A DNA stretch of 64,000 nucleotides. Origin: Cryptomeria japonica (Eukaryota; Streptophyta; Pinopsida; Cupressales; Cupressaceae). Below are positions 1 through 12,774 of the stretch, in pieces; the first letter of the stretch is position 1, and the number at the start of each line of letters is the position of its first letter. Under the pieces are notes generated by a model that searched no databases, was not told where the DNA came from, and saw only the letters and a program-made list of their open reading frames with translations. The stretch covers positions 38,104,640-38,168,639 of the forward strand of contig NC_081411.1 of assembly GCF_030272615.1 (NCBI RefSeq), written 5' to 3'. A program made the position numbers and the translations under genes.

Positions 1-405
1 GAGAGTGGTTTGGAAGAGTTTGGCCTTAACTTGTCACCACTTTGGTATGTTCACTCTCACCAGTGCCTGTGCGAAGTGTCCGACAAATTAGGAGGTAGAC
101 CCACTTTTAATGGTAAAAAAACACAAGAAAAATGAATTAGGACAAGTCAAACATGGTGTCCATTGACCTTTAGAAAACAAAGAGTGCAACTACTCTAAAA
201 ATCATAAACACTCAGTTTTGATGAAATTATTTGGCTCCATCTTGCAACAAACACATTAATAGTTTCAAGATTATGTGTTTGACAAGCGAGAATAGATGAA
301 TGCCTCACAAGGGAACCTGCACACACACACAAAGCCATAAAGATTAGCCTTCAATATCAAAAGAAACACATCAAACACTCCCACCTATTGAATAACTAAC
401 AAATT

Positions 406-463
406 AATCTAAGTAACAAAGTAATCTAAGTAACAAAGTAATCTAAGTAACAAAGTAATCTAA
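406..463. repeat. 17-bp tandem repeat, about 3.4 copies
   Basis: Unit aatctaagtaacaaagt repeated head to tail three times without change, plus a partial fourth copy. Confidence 0.9.
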
Positions 464-1733
464 CTAAAAAAAAACAAAAACTAATATAACTTAAAATAGA
501 AATTTCCTAAGTTAAGAACAAATTAATCTAGAAAACCAAATTTAAATCTAAATTTACAAAAAAGATTAATTTAAATTTTAAAAATAAATTTAAACTAATA
601 AAAAATACAAATTTAATTGAAAAACAAAAATTAATCTAAATTTAAACAATAAAATGAACTTTCTTAGCTAAAAATAAACTTTCCTATATCAAAAAAATCG
701 AATCTAAACTAAATAAAAAATTAATTTAAATTAAAACTAAATCTAATCTAAAGTACATTCAAATCTAAATTAATAGAAACTAAATCTAAATCTAAACTAA
801 CAAAAATAAAATCTAAATCTAAACATATTTAAAACTAAAAAACCAAACTAAAACTAATTCAAAATGACAAAAACAATCCAATTTACAAAAAAAAAAACTA
901 AAACAATCTAATTTTAGATATATATATTTTTTAAATCCTGCACTAAATTTTTTTCAAATCAGCACAAAAGGCATCTTTAAATCTGCATAAAAGCCCTTTT
1001 TGGATCTGCACAAAAGTGATTTTATCACCAAAATGGCTTTAAGGTAGCTCAAATGTATTGCATAGGAAGAGCATTTAAATTTGCGTTAAAACAATGTCAA
1101 AATCTGCCAATATGTGCCATATAAACCATTTTTAAGCAATGCAAATGTGGACAGAGGTATATACTATCTTTTATATAAAAAAAATCATGTTTTTCATACC
1201 AAATGGTAAAAAATGCATTTTCATTCATTGTGAATATATGCCAAAATATGTAGAAGAAAGAAAAATGTTTGAAACAATATCAAAACGCCTCAAAGGAAAA
1301 TGATTGCATCGATGTTATGCTTATAGGGGACATGGCTGATAATGATATTTCTTCAAGAAACCAGCAAACAAACTTGCAAACACACAAAAAAAAAAAAAAT
1401 CGGTTAGTTCACTAGAAAATATAGATAGGAAAATGGAATACATCAAAGCCCAAATTATGTAACCAAGAAACATAACAACCTATGGAAATTTATCCAAATA
1501 CATTCAATGAAAGAATGAAAGCAAAACACTAAAATAAATATGCAAACAATTGCAAGGTGTTTCCTTCATTGACCTCCATTGGCTTTATTTCTTCTACAAA
1601 GAGAGGATTTGTGGATCTCACCTAAAAGTGCAAGAGCAAAGTATGAAAGCAAGATCATTTTTTATAGTGCGAGGATACTAGAAGCGTGGTTGATTCTGAT
1701 GAGAAATGCATCCAATTTATAGAAAAATTGGAG

Positions 1734-1877
1734 GACAACAATTAGCAAGAAATTGATATTAAATGCAATTGGATTGAAAAATGGGAAAAATCAGATTGGA
1801 GAGATGACAACAATTAGCAAGAAATCGATATTAGATGCAGTTGGATTCAAAAATGTGAAAAATCAGATTTAGAAAGA
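1734..1877. repeat. 72-bp direct tandem duplication
   Basis: Two adjacent 72 bp units both begin gacaacaattagcaagaaat. They differ at several positions, so the duplication is not recent. Confidence 0.85.
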
Positions 1878-2801
1878 AATGCCATTGGACACTTTCCATG
1901 CAAGAGGATAAGACTAGCCATTAAATCTAATGTTAGGATAAGATGCCATATCCAAAAACATGACGAATAAAGAAACATGCTTCCAAATTAAATCACAAAA
2001 ATAGGAGCCACTTGAGAGAGATAATGAGTTGGAAATTAGGTGGAAATGATGAATTAGAAATTAGGAAATTATTAAATTAGGTGAATTAATTAATAAGTTT
2101 CCACTCATTAATTAATTCACAAAAGGGGGAATTAATTAGCTAATTAAATAAATATTTAACTATGACAAGAAGACTTAGGATAAATTTATAAATTATTTAA
2201 CCTAGAGGGAAAATGACAAACATGATTAAATGATTAAATTATAGAACCTGAGGAGATGAATTCGAAATGCAAGGACAATAATTAGGTCATGACAAAAGAT
2301 AACTGATATAGGGTTGATTTGGTCATGATTTAATGATGAAAATTGGATAATTGATAAAATGTCAACGTTGATTCATAAAGATCAATGATAAATTCATCAA
2401 GATTGACAAGGATGAAATTGATAGACGTCAATTGGTGAGGACAATGACTAATTGATCTAAATTGATAAGAGATTGATAAATTGATGATTGATCAGGACAA
2501 AACCCTAATTTGACATTGAGAAGGCTTGGCAATGTCCAATTGACATGATAATATTGATAATGAACAAATATCACAATTGATAATGATAATGTTGACAAGA
2601 CCTAATTGAAAATGTGATAAATGCAGAAGAATGACAAAATGTTGACAAATAATAAAGATCAATTGTACGACATAGAAGAAATGTTAATAGTATGCGAAAA
2701 CCTAAAATAAGGCCACACATACATAGAAGAAATGTTAATATGTAATTTTTTTTTGTATGACACTGCAAGCATTGACCATTTTTAGATGCCTATAGAGAGG
2801 T

Positions 2802-3407
2802 TTGAAAAGACAAATGGAATTTTTAGGAGAAATTAAGGATGATAGGCTTAAAGGCATCCTTGTTTTTCCTCATGACCTGGTTATTAGGGAAGTTAGGAAG
2901 ACTCTAGGGGAGGAGTATATCAATAATGAGGATAGGACAAGGGCTAACTTGGATATACTAGCCATGTTTCTACTAGTGGTTATACATTTCGAGCATGACA
3001 GAGAGGTGGTGAAAAAATTATGCCATAATATGTTCAAGAAGAACCTTTTGTGAGAATTGGATATGGTGGTAGTTAATGTGGGAAAAGATCTTACCATGTC
3101 GAAATGAAAGCATTATGATAGGTTTATGTGAAAAAATAAACGACTGCTGAAGTTCCCAATACTGGAGGTTGAAGATGAGGGCGAATTTGTAGAAAGGAGG
3201 CTGGTCATGCAACACAACCTCAAATTTTTGATGTGGCTTCTGCACATTAAGCGACTGGTTTGCAAGAAATGGTTCGCCATCTACTTCAAGGAGGAAGGAA
3301 TTGAAGTTGAGTTAGGGGAAGAGGAGATTCCAAACACCTCCGCGTTAAGCCAGATTGAACCCTCGAATATTGAAGAAAGAGAGGAGGGGAAGCTTCAGAA
3401 GAAGTGA
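2802..3407 (+). pseudogene. Unidentified decayed coding sequence
   Basis: A single reading frame runs from about 2802 to the stop at 3405-3407. It is interrupted only by three TGA codons (at 3051-3053 and two more near 3108 and 3132) and has no frameshift. The conceptual product is about 200 residues, charged, with an aromatic segment near the middle (contexts FLMWLLHIKRL and CKKWFAIYFKEEG) and an acidic C-terminus (EVELGEEEIP, EEREEGKLQKK). I do not recognise the family. The first likely start is the ATG at 2814. It follows directly on LTR-like sequence, so it could be part of a mobile element (gag-like or captured gene). Most probably a dead gene fragment. Confidence 0.4.
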
Positions 3408-3837
3408 ATACTTGCTTCCTCAGAATTCTAGGAAATTAGTTAGGTCTTTTGTGCTCCCTCTTGATTAGTGGCTAGATATGTAGGTTTACTTTATGTAGGA
3501 ATCTATATTTGAAATGATGGGTTGGATTTTCTTCATTTCTGGTGTTTAAAGGATATTATATATAGGACATACTTGTTATATTACCTCATAAGAAGCTGGA
3601 GTACTGAAGTTAAAACTTACTATAGTATTTTTTTTTGTTCTATGATTAGTTCAAGACATGTTACTATTTTACTGGATGATATATATATTATAGTTATACT
3701 AGTCTAACCCGATCTCCTGCAGAATAGCCTCTAGCGAAGGTAATAAAATAAATAATGTTTGACAGAGAGGAGGATTAGATATTCTCTTTAGATAACTTGC
3801 TTCGCTTACTTTTCTAGCTTCTATCTTCTGGATTTAT

Positions 3838-4242
3838 ATGTATTTAATACATACATATGTACATATATATGTATGTATATGTATATACATATATATACAT
3901 ATATATGTATGTATATGTATATATCTATATATCTATATGTATATACATATACATACATATATATGTATATATATGTATATACATATACATACATGTATAT
4001 ACATGTATATATATATACATGTATATACATATACATGTATATACATATACATGTATATACATATATGCATGTATATGTATATATGTATCTATATGTATGT
4101 ATATGTATATACATACATATCCATACATATATATATACATACATATCTATATGTATATATGTATCTATATGTATACGTATATGTATACGTATATGTATAT
4201 GTATATATATGTATATACATACATATATACATATATATGTAT

Positions 4243-4275
<33 letters not shown>

Positions 4276-4627
4276 CATATATACACATGTATATATACAT
4301 ATACATATAAATACATATATATGTATGTATATAATGTATATATATATGTATACATATACATATACGTATATATAGATACATATATACATATGTATATATA
4401 TATATATATGTATATGTATATATACATATACATATATACATATATACATATACATATACATATGTATATGTATACATATACATATGTATATGTATATATA
4501 CATATACATATGTATATATATACATATACATATGTATATGTATACATATACATATGTATATGTATATATATATATACATATGTATATGTATATGTATCTA
4601 TATGTATATGTATATATATATATATAC
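3838..4627. repeat. Compound (TATG/TACA/AC) microsatellite, about 0.8 kb
   Basis: Almost pure alternating purine-pyrimidine sequence built from ATATGT, ATACAT and TATGTA words, with an (AC)n core at about 4242-4269. All six frames are open here only because the repeat lacks stop words, so the long Tyr/Ile/His-rich frames are artefacts. Confidence 0.97.
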
Positions 4628-4629
4628 TC

Positions 4630-6125
4630 TATTTTTCAAAATATTTACATATACATTTCTAGTTTTATCCATTGCCCCTTTTAATAGTACTTGCTATACT
4701 TTCCTTTTTCAATGATATGCGTATCTTTTCTTTTCTACAGATTAGCAATACCATTTTCTTTCGTTCAAGTTGCATGTCAAGGTCTTTTGATCTCCGACTT
4801 TTATGTAACTAGCCATCTCTACTCTGTAGATTAACAAAACTATTTCACTTCTTTCTCTCTTTTTTTCTCGGTCTTGCAGTGCTAACTATATTGTCGTTAG
4901 GAGATCTATGAAATTTTAGGTTTTTTTTTACTTTATTCTGTGCATTTCATTCCATCATCTTTTGCTCATGGTAGAGATTGACTATGATGAAGATGTCAAG
5001 GAACTCTTTTGACTTGTTTCTAGTGCTAGGATAGATAGGAAATCACAAATCTTGCTTAGACGAGTGGTAGGGTTTGGTATTTCTTTATAGGCACTCACAT
5101 GTTTGTTATGGATTTATATTTCTAACCTATTTTCTAGATCCTCTTAAGCTTGGATTCAACTGAAAATTGATTTATCATGGAGTGGTTTGCTAACCGTGTG
5201 ATGAGAACAATAGTTTGGAAGGCAGATCTGTACTTGCAGGTAGCTGGATTAAATCGGGCTTAGGATGTTATGGCACTGTCTCAACGAAGTCTTCTACACC
5301 TTGTTCTAAACAAGAACGATGTAATTAAAGTGACTTCTCCAATGTATAGCTCCATATTGGCAATATGCCACTTTTGGTAATTGTTCTATATAAATCTAGG
5401 AATAAATATCCTTGGGCAAGACCGGAGGTTTTCTTCGCCCAATTCTTTCCTACCGGTTCCCACACTGAATAGGGTTGTAAATTATGTAATTCTTCTTTTA
5501 ATTAATAAAATTATTCGGCCAATCGCTCATTATCTATTAAAAAAATTAAAAAAATTAAAAAAATTATGCCACTTGTCAATTATAATTTGTTTTCCACTAA
5601 AAAATATTTAATGAATTACATTCATGGGACCAACTTCCTTCAATTTAGGAGCTTAAATTTTTAAGCAGAAGTGCACTAAAAATTTCATGGGACCAATCAC
5701 TTTAAAAAATTCCTAAAAAATCTCTCCAACACCCGCTCTATTTTTTAGGAAGCCCCCTCCATGAGACCCAGCCTTAATTTTAAAGAACCCAGCCTTAATT
5801 TTATAGAACTGCTGTTAGTATCATGACTAATAGTTTACATTTCCAATGCATGCAGTCAACATTAAATAAACTGCTGTTAAGAAATTCGCTCATGTTTCCT
5901 AAAGATCTGATTGCCGTTAAATAAATGTTTACTCACAATCTCCCCATCTATTCTCCGTGTATCCCATCTGAAATGTAATAGTATTCTATTTATTATTTAC
6001 CTCTATCTCAGTTGAGATTGATCGCATAAAATCCTCTATAAAGAGGCAATGTAATCTGTTTGATAGCATCAATAAAAATTCTATTTATGTTAGTATTTAT
6101 CTCGGTTTTAATTTTCTCTCTTCCC
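4630..6125. other. Intergenic, no gene seen
   Basis: AT-rich sequence without a supported reading frame. It holds an A/T run with three 'aaaaaaatt' words near 5537-5565 and a short direct repeat of 'agaacccagccttaatttta' type near 5765-5810. Confidence 0.6.
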
Positions 6126-6129
6126 TTCA

Positions 6130-6965
6130 GATTGTCGATGGTTTCACCGTTTTGAAAGGCATCGAGCATCTCTTCAAACTAGCCACCTCAGGAATGAGGG
6201 TCGATTATGGTTCTTTGAGGCATTTTATTGAACATTTCACGTGCTTACGCATCTATGAATGTTCATACACTTTACCCAAAGCTCCCATTTTTCTTTCTTT
6301 TAGAAAGTTTCTTAGTATTTTCAACAAATCCTTCGCACATTATGGAGCGGGCATTGTATCGAACACTTACCTCACTTTGTCTTTGGCTCTACATTTTTGC
6401 ATGCATGCCTACCAAGGCGTGGTAGGGAGGATGCGGGCAAAGGTTGTGGGACTTGGGTTTACACCTGCCGATTGCAATTGCTTGGAAGTCTTCGAATGCC
6501 TTTTCACAAATCGATTATGTACATATCGTGCAATCGTTGTAGCTTTCCACTACGCTACACTCTTTTGAATAATTCTGTGAAAGAGTCCATGTGCTTTGTC
6601 TGTGCATCCACATTTTACAAGCATGTCTATTAGAGCATCTCCAACTGTAATATCTAATTAAAGCCAGCCTTCTACATGCTTCAAAGGATGTCGATACGCT
6701 GCACAAGCAAGTACGGCGTTGACATCCGCCAAGTGCTTTTGCTTGAGAGTGTCTAAAGTCCTTTCGAACAAACCTATTTATACTGAAATCTGCAGTCATC
6801 ACATTACATTGAGACATTTTGTAAAGCGGTTTGCTTACATTTCCTTCGAGGGTACTTACAACTATAGCATTAGATAAAAATTCTATCCTCAATGCTTTGA
6901 TGTAGTGTTTGCCGCTCTATACCAACATTGCATACCATGAGATGACATCTTTAATGCTAAAGATC
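6130..6965 (-). pseudogene. Pentatricopeptide repeat (PPR) protein pseudogene fragment
   Basis: Read on the minus strand from about 6965 downward, the sequence holds several PLS-class PPR repeats: DVISWYAML, then KPLYKMSQCNVMTADF, then LADVNAVLACAA, then ALIDMLVKCGCTDKAHGLF, then QLQSAGVNPSPTTFARILPT, then EMFNKMPQRTII near 6235. These match the usual DVVSWNAMI / LIDMYAKCG / QMQxAGVxPxxxTFxxILPA / ELFDKMPQR pattern. PPR proteins bind organellar RNA. This copy has in-frame stops (for example in the SVA-WKA segment) and at least two frameshifts (near 6760 and 6240), and both ends are missing, so it is dead. The strand and family call are firm; no gene name can be given. Confidence 0.85.
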
Positions 6966-7129
6966 TGCAATATTCGTTGAATCACTTATACATGCTTCCT
7001 TGAGCAAGAAACAAAGCGAATTGACAATTAAAACTCAATATTTGACATCTTGCATAGTGACTAGAACAAGCCAGGGAACATTTAAGATCGCCTTCAAAAA
7101 CATACCAAACACCCACCTAGAGTCCCGTG

Positions 7130-9700
7130 AATGCATAAACACATTCACTGAAGATATGGAAATCAGACCCTCAAATGGTTCTACATGACGGCAAAATTTT
7201 AATCGTCAAAATTGACCTCTTAGTTGTTTCAGGAAATGTGCATGTCAGAATCCTTTCAGAACTCACTATATCACTGCCTTGAATAAAATCAAACCTTGCT
7301 TTGGTCAACGAACACGTGTGCAAGAGGGATTCTCACCAATCCACTTCCGTCACAAAATATTAAAGGTCAAAGATGAACCCTTTGAAACCTTCTGGCAATG
7401 CAGTGAACAAACCTTTACAAACTCTATCTGGTTTCAACTTAAAAAAATACTAACTTGAATGCTAAAGCTCTGCAATCTTGCAAAAGAGTATATTAATATG
7501 AGAAGAATCACAAGAGCGAATTCATTTCTCTTGACAACCAACCAGATTCAAACTATTGATCCTGAAATTAGGTCTTCTGACAAACTTGACATTGTGCATA
7601 CAGCAGATTTCAAAACAAACTGCATTTGCTTTTTACTTGATAAAAATATCAAACGAGATATAGGTGATTTAAAAATTTACACAGGGCTACATTAATATGA
7701 GGAAAATTGCAAGAAACAACTAATTTTACTTGGCAATCCTCTGGCTCCTGAATATTAACCTCTGAAGTGGGCCATTCTGTCAGATTTACAAAGTACAGAC
7801 AACAAATTATTCTTAGACCTTCCAATTTGGCATTTTGAAAACACGTCAAATATGACTATGGGGGCTAGAAATGGACATGGACACTTATTGATAACATATG
7901 AACATGATCCCAAAGTGGTTTTTCATGACAATAACAGGACATCAAGTTATACATCCTCAAAGTGGGCTCCTCAATACATCATGGACACTTCAAATTTTGC
8001 GAAAATTTGGGGGTGCTAATAACACATTCTTCATAATGCAAAATTTGGGGGTGCTAATAACACATTCTTCAATTATTTTAGCATAAAAAATAACATTGAA
8101 ACATATGCTTCTCATAAAAATCCCCTCTCAACGTGAGAAGCTATCTTGATTTGATAGAGATCCTCTGGGCTCCGGCACCTCCAGGCTCCAATATGATTGT
8201 GTTGATCCTTATTTTCCATGGGTAGCACTACACTCTCCAAACTTCCAATCAATAGAAATAATATGTGTGGCCATGACAAAAAAAACTGAAAAGATATCAA
8301 TTTCAACCAAAAAAAATTCACACAATAAATCTCTTCAATAGTATCCTTAATCCCAACACTCATTTTTTGACTATTTGCATACCAAAAAACTATATATATT
8401 CTCACAAGTTATGATATGATTATAATGAATTCAAACCTCTGCCTGATGCAAATCTCCAAAACACAAATCACTAAACACGCAACCTTCATTATGTGACATT
8501 AATCAGCATTTACAAAAATGAAAATCAATACTTGTCTTCACCACTTTTTATAGTATCCAACCACTTGCATATGAGAACATCCCCAACACCCCTTTTCATA
8601 TAAAAGTATCCTCAACACTAGTAGACGGAACTCATTATAGAGTATAGTCAATCCGAGAAATAATCATGACCAGCAGGATAAGAAAATCGACTTCTGGCAA
8701 TACTTAATGCTTACAGATCAAATACATATAATTACCAACTTAGGTCACAACTTCACTTACTCCCTGATGCCTTATTTTTCTCAAGAACTTTTCCTGTTTG
8801 AATAACATGCCCTTTTCTTGGTACTTTTCTCTCTTTCACTCTTGCAAACTTCAATTCTTCTCAAATCTCCAAACATGTGGGGTTTGAAGTGCTTTAGAAA
8901 AAGTTGAAAGAAATATATCGGTCGCTAAATTTTCCATATGGACAATACCTCTGAAATATCGACACATTTAGTTGTACAGCTCAAACTTCATGTCATGGAA
9001 CTGCTAGTCGTAGACTATGCACAACGCCCATAGTAATACATTTACTAGAATGAATTCATCATTGTTGGAAAAGCTAAAAGGGATTTAATTTTTACTATAG
9101 ATATTGAATATAAAGGAAATCGTAGATCTGTATGGATGAACCACAGTATCAGCTTTCTAATGAGTCGATGAATAAATCCTTTGGTCAAAGCATAAACACC
9201 ACAATGACTCCGCCCACCATCCTCCCTCTCGACATAGCTCTAAAGCAATCTAAATACTCTAGGAATAGGAGCTATGTTGGCTTTGATACCAAAATGAGAT
9301 ATAGAAAAAGTGTTTATAGAGGAGATATATAACTTTAACTAAAAAAGTTCTTGTAACTATATAACATGCGTCACCTAGTCATTGCAAAAAATAAGTCAAA
9401 GACAATGTAATACATCATTCTAATAAATTAGAGTTGCTTCTTTGCCACTTGTACAATGGTACAAATATTTTTCTTCTCTATGGAACAAGAGGTCTAGTTT
9501 TGTTTGTAGTGGCGTTAATGTCATGGTTACAAGATGATAGCACCTTAGTGGGGATTAGGGGAGATCTAGTTAGCTTGGCCATATAAGATGCTCAAGGTAG
9601 ATGAAAAGTATCCTATATCATTATTAATAATGGTTCATAACATACTAAATCGATGAATAGATAGACAACTCACTTCCATATAAAAATACAAGTGGCATAT
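7130..9700. repeat. Duplicated block, copy 1 (partner at 52564-55282)
   Basis: This 2.6 kb block aligns by eye along its full length, same orientation, with 52564-55282. Shared landmarks include 'gatcttgatttgatagagatcctct' type words near 8140 and 53580, and 'gatgaatagatagacaactcactt' type words near 9652 and 55237. No gene is supported inside. Short frames are open on both strands but carry no family signature and are not conserved between copies. The right limit is set by the LTR that starts at 9701. Minus-strand text near 9290 contains a TTGGTATCAAAGCC word like a copia primer-binding site, so the block may be a decayed element. Confidence 0.85.
8003..8078. repeat. 38-bp tandem duplication, present only in copy 1
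   Basis: The unit starting aaatttgggggtgctaata occurs at 8003 and again at 8041. The paralogous block near 53470-53510 has a single copy, so the duplication arose after the two blocks separated. Confidence 0.85.
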
Positions 9701-10094
9701 TGTTAGCGCTAGTTTGCATGTCAATTTACTATCAGCTTGCATGATCCTTTATTCGTTCTCTCTATGAATAATGGATCTCCTTTATTCACTCTGAGAGCAA
9801 CCAATTCATGCAAACAACATGTTAGTAAGCTAACTAATGCGTATAGTAGGTTAATCATGTTTCTCCGCCTCTTTCACCACTAGTGATTATCTTTGATTCC
9901 ACTATAATTCTATGTTCATGCGGTGGCAATTTTTGTATTAATATGCAGTTTTGCATAATGTAATATACAATGAATTAATACAATTCCTTTCTTAGCTGCT
10001 CTATTTTATCTTTTGCATTGGATCTACAAGTTTGTCCTTTTTTTCTTAGCTAGATCTATCTTGTGCTATGCAGCTATAGCTGCAAAAGTTTACA
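9701..10094 (+). repeat. 5' LTR of the small copia-like element
   Basis: Begins TGTTAGCGC and ends TTTACA, giving TG...CA ends. Its first part matches 11125-11289 closely (shared words such as cagcttgcatgatcc and gagcaaccaattcatgcaaa). Confidence 0.88.
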
Positions 10095-10106
10095 TGGTAT
10101 CAAAGC
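10095..10106 (+). promoter_or_regulatory. Primer-binding site (tRNA-Met type)
   Basis: tggtatcaaagc lies directly after the 5' LTR end. This is the usual copia minus-strand priming site complementary to initiator tRNA-Met. Confidence 0.85.
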
Positions 10107-11115
10107 GAGTTTGCTAGGAAGAAAAAGATAAACATTTTTATTTGAAGGCACTAAAGATAGAGCTGTTTTAGATTGGAATAACCATTGTATTGAAGGTTTT
10201 ATTTTTGTATCTTTTTGGAGATATGTTTAAGGAGTGAATGATGTATATGTATAATGGTTGTAGATACAAGTATTGTGGGAGCAATCAACATGGGCATGAA
10301 TGGCGTCCCAATTTCTCACATAGTGCCTTTCTACTCTTTTTTGTGAAAGCATCAGAATCGCAAGCTTCTCCTTCTCAACCTACAAAAACAGTTGATGTAC
10401 CTTCACCTTCACCTACAAGTTTGATAGAGATCTTGGCTTCTTCGAATACTACTTTAGATTCTCTTCAGCAGGTTCATTCTTGTCCTCTTAATGCGTGAGA
10501 TATCATCCTATCAGACATTTATCATTTGTTTGTTGAATCTTTCTCTGATCATGATGACAATTTTGAGGACACATGTCTTCTCTCTAATGCCGTCTCACAT
10601 CAAGTTGCATCTTCTTTTGGTTTAGATTCTCTTCTTTTCTCTCAATCACTCCATGCTACTATCTTGATGCATCCTGATTCATATCCGAACAAATCTCACT
10701 CTTCACTGTTCATTGTTATGGAATCTTGTATGGTAGAGTCACAGTTCAACATTGGATTGGAGAAACATAAGTATTTTTCATAAAGATTCATCTTGATTCC
10801 TTCATACATTTCACTTGAGTGGGAATTCAGCAGTTTGATAGCTTGAGGTTTCTATCTTCCAAAAGGAAGAGGCATCATTTTTTGCAAGGGAACCTACTAC
10901 AGCATTCACTTTGCTACATTCTATATTGACATTCTTTCTCTTCTTTGTGAAGGCACAAATAGCCACTTTCTACAAGACCTTCTTTGGTTGCAAGACATTG
11001 TAGCATATTAAGTGTAATGCAGAGTTAGTGTTTATTTTGAGGGGGGGTTTTGTTCCCACTCGGTTTTTCCTCTTTCCTCTCTTCTTTCATCTCTTCTGTC
11101 TCATTAGTTAGACTT

Positions 11116-11124
11116 AAGGGGGAG
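11116..11124 (+). promoter_or_regulatory. Polypurine tract
   Basis: aagggggag immediately precedes the 3' LTR start at 11125, as expected for plus-strand priming. Confidence 0.8.
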
Positions 11125-11289
11125 TGTAACGCTAATTTGCATGTCAGTTTACGATCAGCTTGCATGATCCTTCATTCATTCTCTCTGTGAATAATGGATC
11201 TCCTCTGTTCACTAGTAGAGCAACCAATTCATGCAAACAACAAGTTAGTAAGATAACTAATGCATATAGTAAGTTAATCTCATTTCTCC
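11125..11289 (+). repeat. Truncated 3' LTR of the small copia-like element
   Basis: Starts tgtaacgctaatttgcatg, parallel to tgttagcgctagtttgcatg at 9701. It stops after 165 of an expected 394 bp, at the left edge of the minus-strand copia LTR. The missing part is not found at the far side of that copia (28416 onward). Confidence 0.85.
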
Positions 11290-12439
11290 TGTTAGGAACT
11301 GGAAGGACAACTGAGAGGGGGGGGGGGGTGGTGAATCAGTTGTGAACTAGTTATATATAAATTATAAACCAAAACAGATTATTCCATTTTAAACCTTAAT
11401 GCTGGTAAACCAAACTTAAATGCTGGTGAGACAAATTAATAGTTATAATAGTACCGGTATAACTTAATGCATGAAACAAAAAGAGAAAAAATATCCACAA
11501 CACATGACACAGAGATTTTGATGTGGAAACCTGGTAAGGGGAAAAACCACAGTGGGAAACCTTACCCACAATCAGATGATACTACTGCAGATAGTAAGTG
11601 TATACAAATGGGGTCTGCACATGCAGAAAGGCCAACCACCTAGAGCTCACTACTCAATCACCAAATAGGAATCACACTGACTACAATTGGATGGTTAAAT
11701 CCAATGATAATGTGCTGCTCAAGATAGCATCTGCAATGTTGGATTTAGTACCATTTTAAGCTATGAACATGATTGTCAAATCACTTTCATAAGCTTCCTT
11801 CAACCTTCAGATAACGTCTGTGTGATTCGCACAAGGATCTGCTTATTTTTGCTCTTCAATATTCACTCATACCATTACTATATCCATGTACATATTCAAT
11901 CTTCAATAAGATCTTACATTTATACAAAACCTAAGACCAAATATTAAGGTCAGCTCAATAAAGATATTACAATTAAAACCAATTATAAACAAGTCTTGAT
12001 GTGATGCAATATGTTGGCTCAATACAATTTTAATCAATAAACAATTTGGAAAAAGTGTCGTGCTGATCTAGAATAGATATCATGTACTGCTCCATAACCT
12101 AGACCTATCTGGCGGTTAAGACAAATGTGTCAACCTGATTAGACCAATAAGAAAAACACCAAATCCAAACATCCAATCCATGTCTTTGACAAAACCAAAT
12201 GATCTCCAGATGATAACAAGTCATCATCACTGGTGGTGAACAATATAACCTGTTGGTGAGGCATATACCGGTGACTATGCATAAGAAAATATCCAAGTCC
12301 AGACCACAATGTGCCAGTTCAACAATAAACCAATATAACCATAGTGCCAAATCAATAATGTAGACCTCCAAGAAGATAAGTGTTAACATCAATGACAAAA
12401 CCAATGCAACACATTACAAAGTCATCCATAATACCAACA
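11290..12439 (-). repeat. 3' LTR of the copia element
   Basis: In element sense it starts TGTTGGTATTATGG (at 12439) and ends CCTAACA (at 11290). It includes a G10 run near 11320-11329. It resembles the 27484-28415 LTR in the part next to the inner end (shared 'gaaaaaccaca' and 'gagctcactactcaat / gagcacactgctcaat' words) but is longer and quite diverged. Confidence 0.8.
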
Positions 12440-12451
12440 ATCTCCCCCTTT
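12440..12451 (-). promoter_or_regulatory. Polypurine tract of the copia element
   Basis: Element-sense AAAGGGGGAGAT sits directly before the 3' LTR start. Two further purine-rich copies lie upstream near 12622-12635 and 12686-12695, so the tract is multiplied. Confidence 0.75.
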
Positions 12452-12774
12452 GGCATTGATGGCAACACTAGATGGGAAAACATCTAAGTGCCAAAAGCAG
12501 AATGCTAAAAACCAACAAACCAACAATCTCCCAAAATAGTTTGATACAAAGTTCTGTGTCAAAACAGAAACCATATAACCAAAAATATATCTCTCCAAAG
12601 TACAATGTTTTTCCATATATATCTCTCCCCCTTTGACATCAAATGCCAAATTAGTTAAGAATAAAAACATAACATACAGCTAACTACTCCCCCTGAGCAG
12701 TAGCTCTTCTCCATCAAAGGTGGAAAAAAAGATTTTCTGATAGTTTCTGCTGGTTTGATGTCAATATTCATCTT

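Larger units (their letters stand above)
1..2790. other. AT-rich non-coding region, probable old LTR remnant
   Basis: No supportable gene. The sequence is strongly A/T-rich, with a degenerate TAAATCTAAA-like low-complexity stretch at about 465-900. The right end (about 2765-2792) reads like the end of LTRs seen elsewhere in this window (a 'gacc-ttttaggtg-cta' motif, compare about 48280-48307 and 32405-32424). Part of this block may therefore be a decayed LTR in minus orientation, but I cannot define its left end. Confidence 0.4.
9701..11289 (+). mobile_element. Non-autonomous copia-like LTR retrotransposon, 3' LTR truncated
   Basis: A 394 bp 5' LTR (9701-10094) is followed by a tRNA-Met-type primer-binding site, about 1 kb of internal sequence, a polypurine tract and the first 165 bp of the 3' LTR. 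Internal sequence 10107-11115 has two short open frames (10238-10498 and 10526-10783) rich in Ser/Pro. It shows no gag, protease, integrase or RT motif, so the element must have moved with help from another copia. The 3' LTR stops at 11289, exactly where the next copia LTR begins. The paralogous block at 55.27-55.28 kb has no element at the corresponding site, which supports insertion at 9700/9701. Confidence 0.85.

Noticed and set aside
405..463. Possible CRISPR-like array
   Set aside because: The 17 bp units are directly adjacent without spacers; simple tandem repeat in a plant genome.
3821..4684. Long Tyr/Ile/His-rich open frames on both strands
   Set aside because: Translation of the TATG/TACA microsatellite; repeat words lack stop codons in every frame.
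9132..9332. 66-codon frame MDEPQYQLS in duplicated block copy 1
   Set aside because: The matching frame in copy 2 (54737 onward) is broken after about 37 codons, so it is not maintained as coding.
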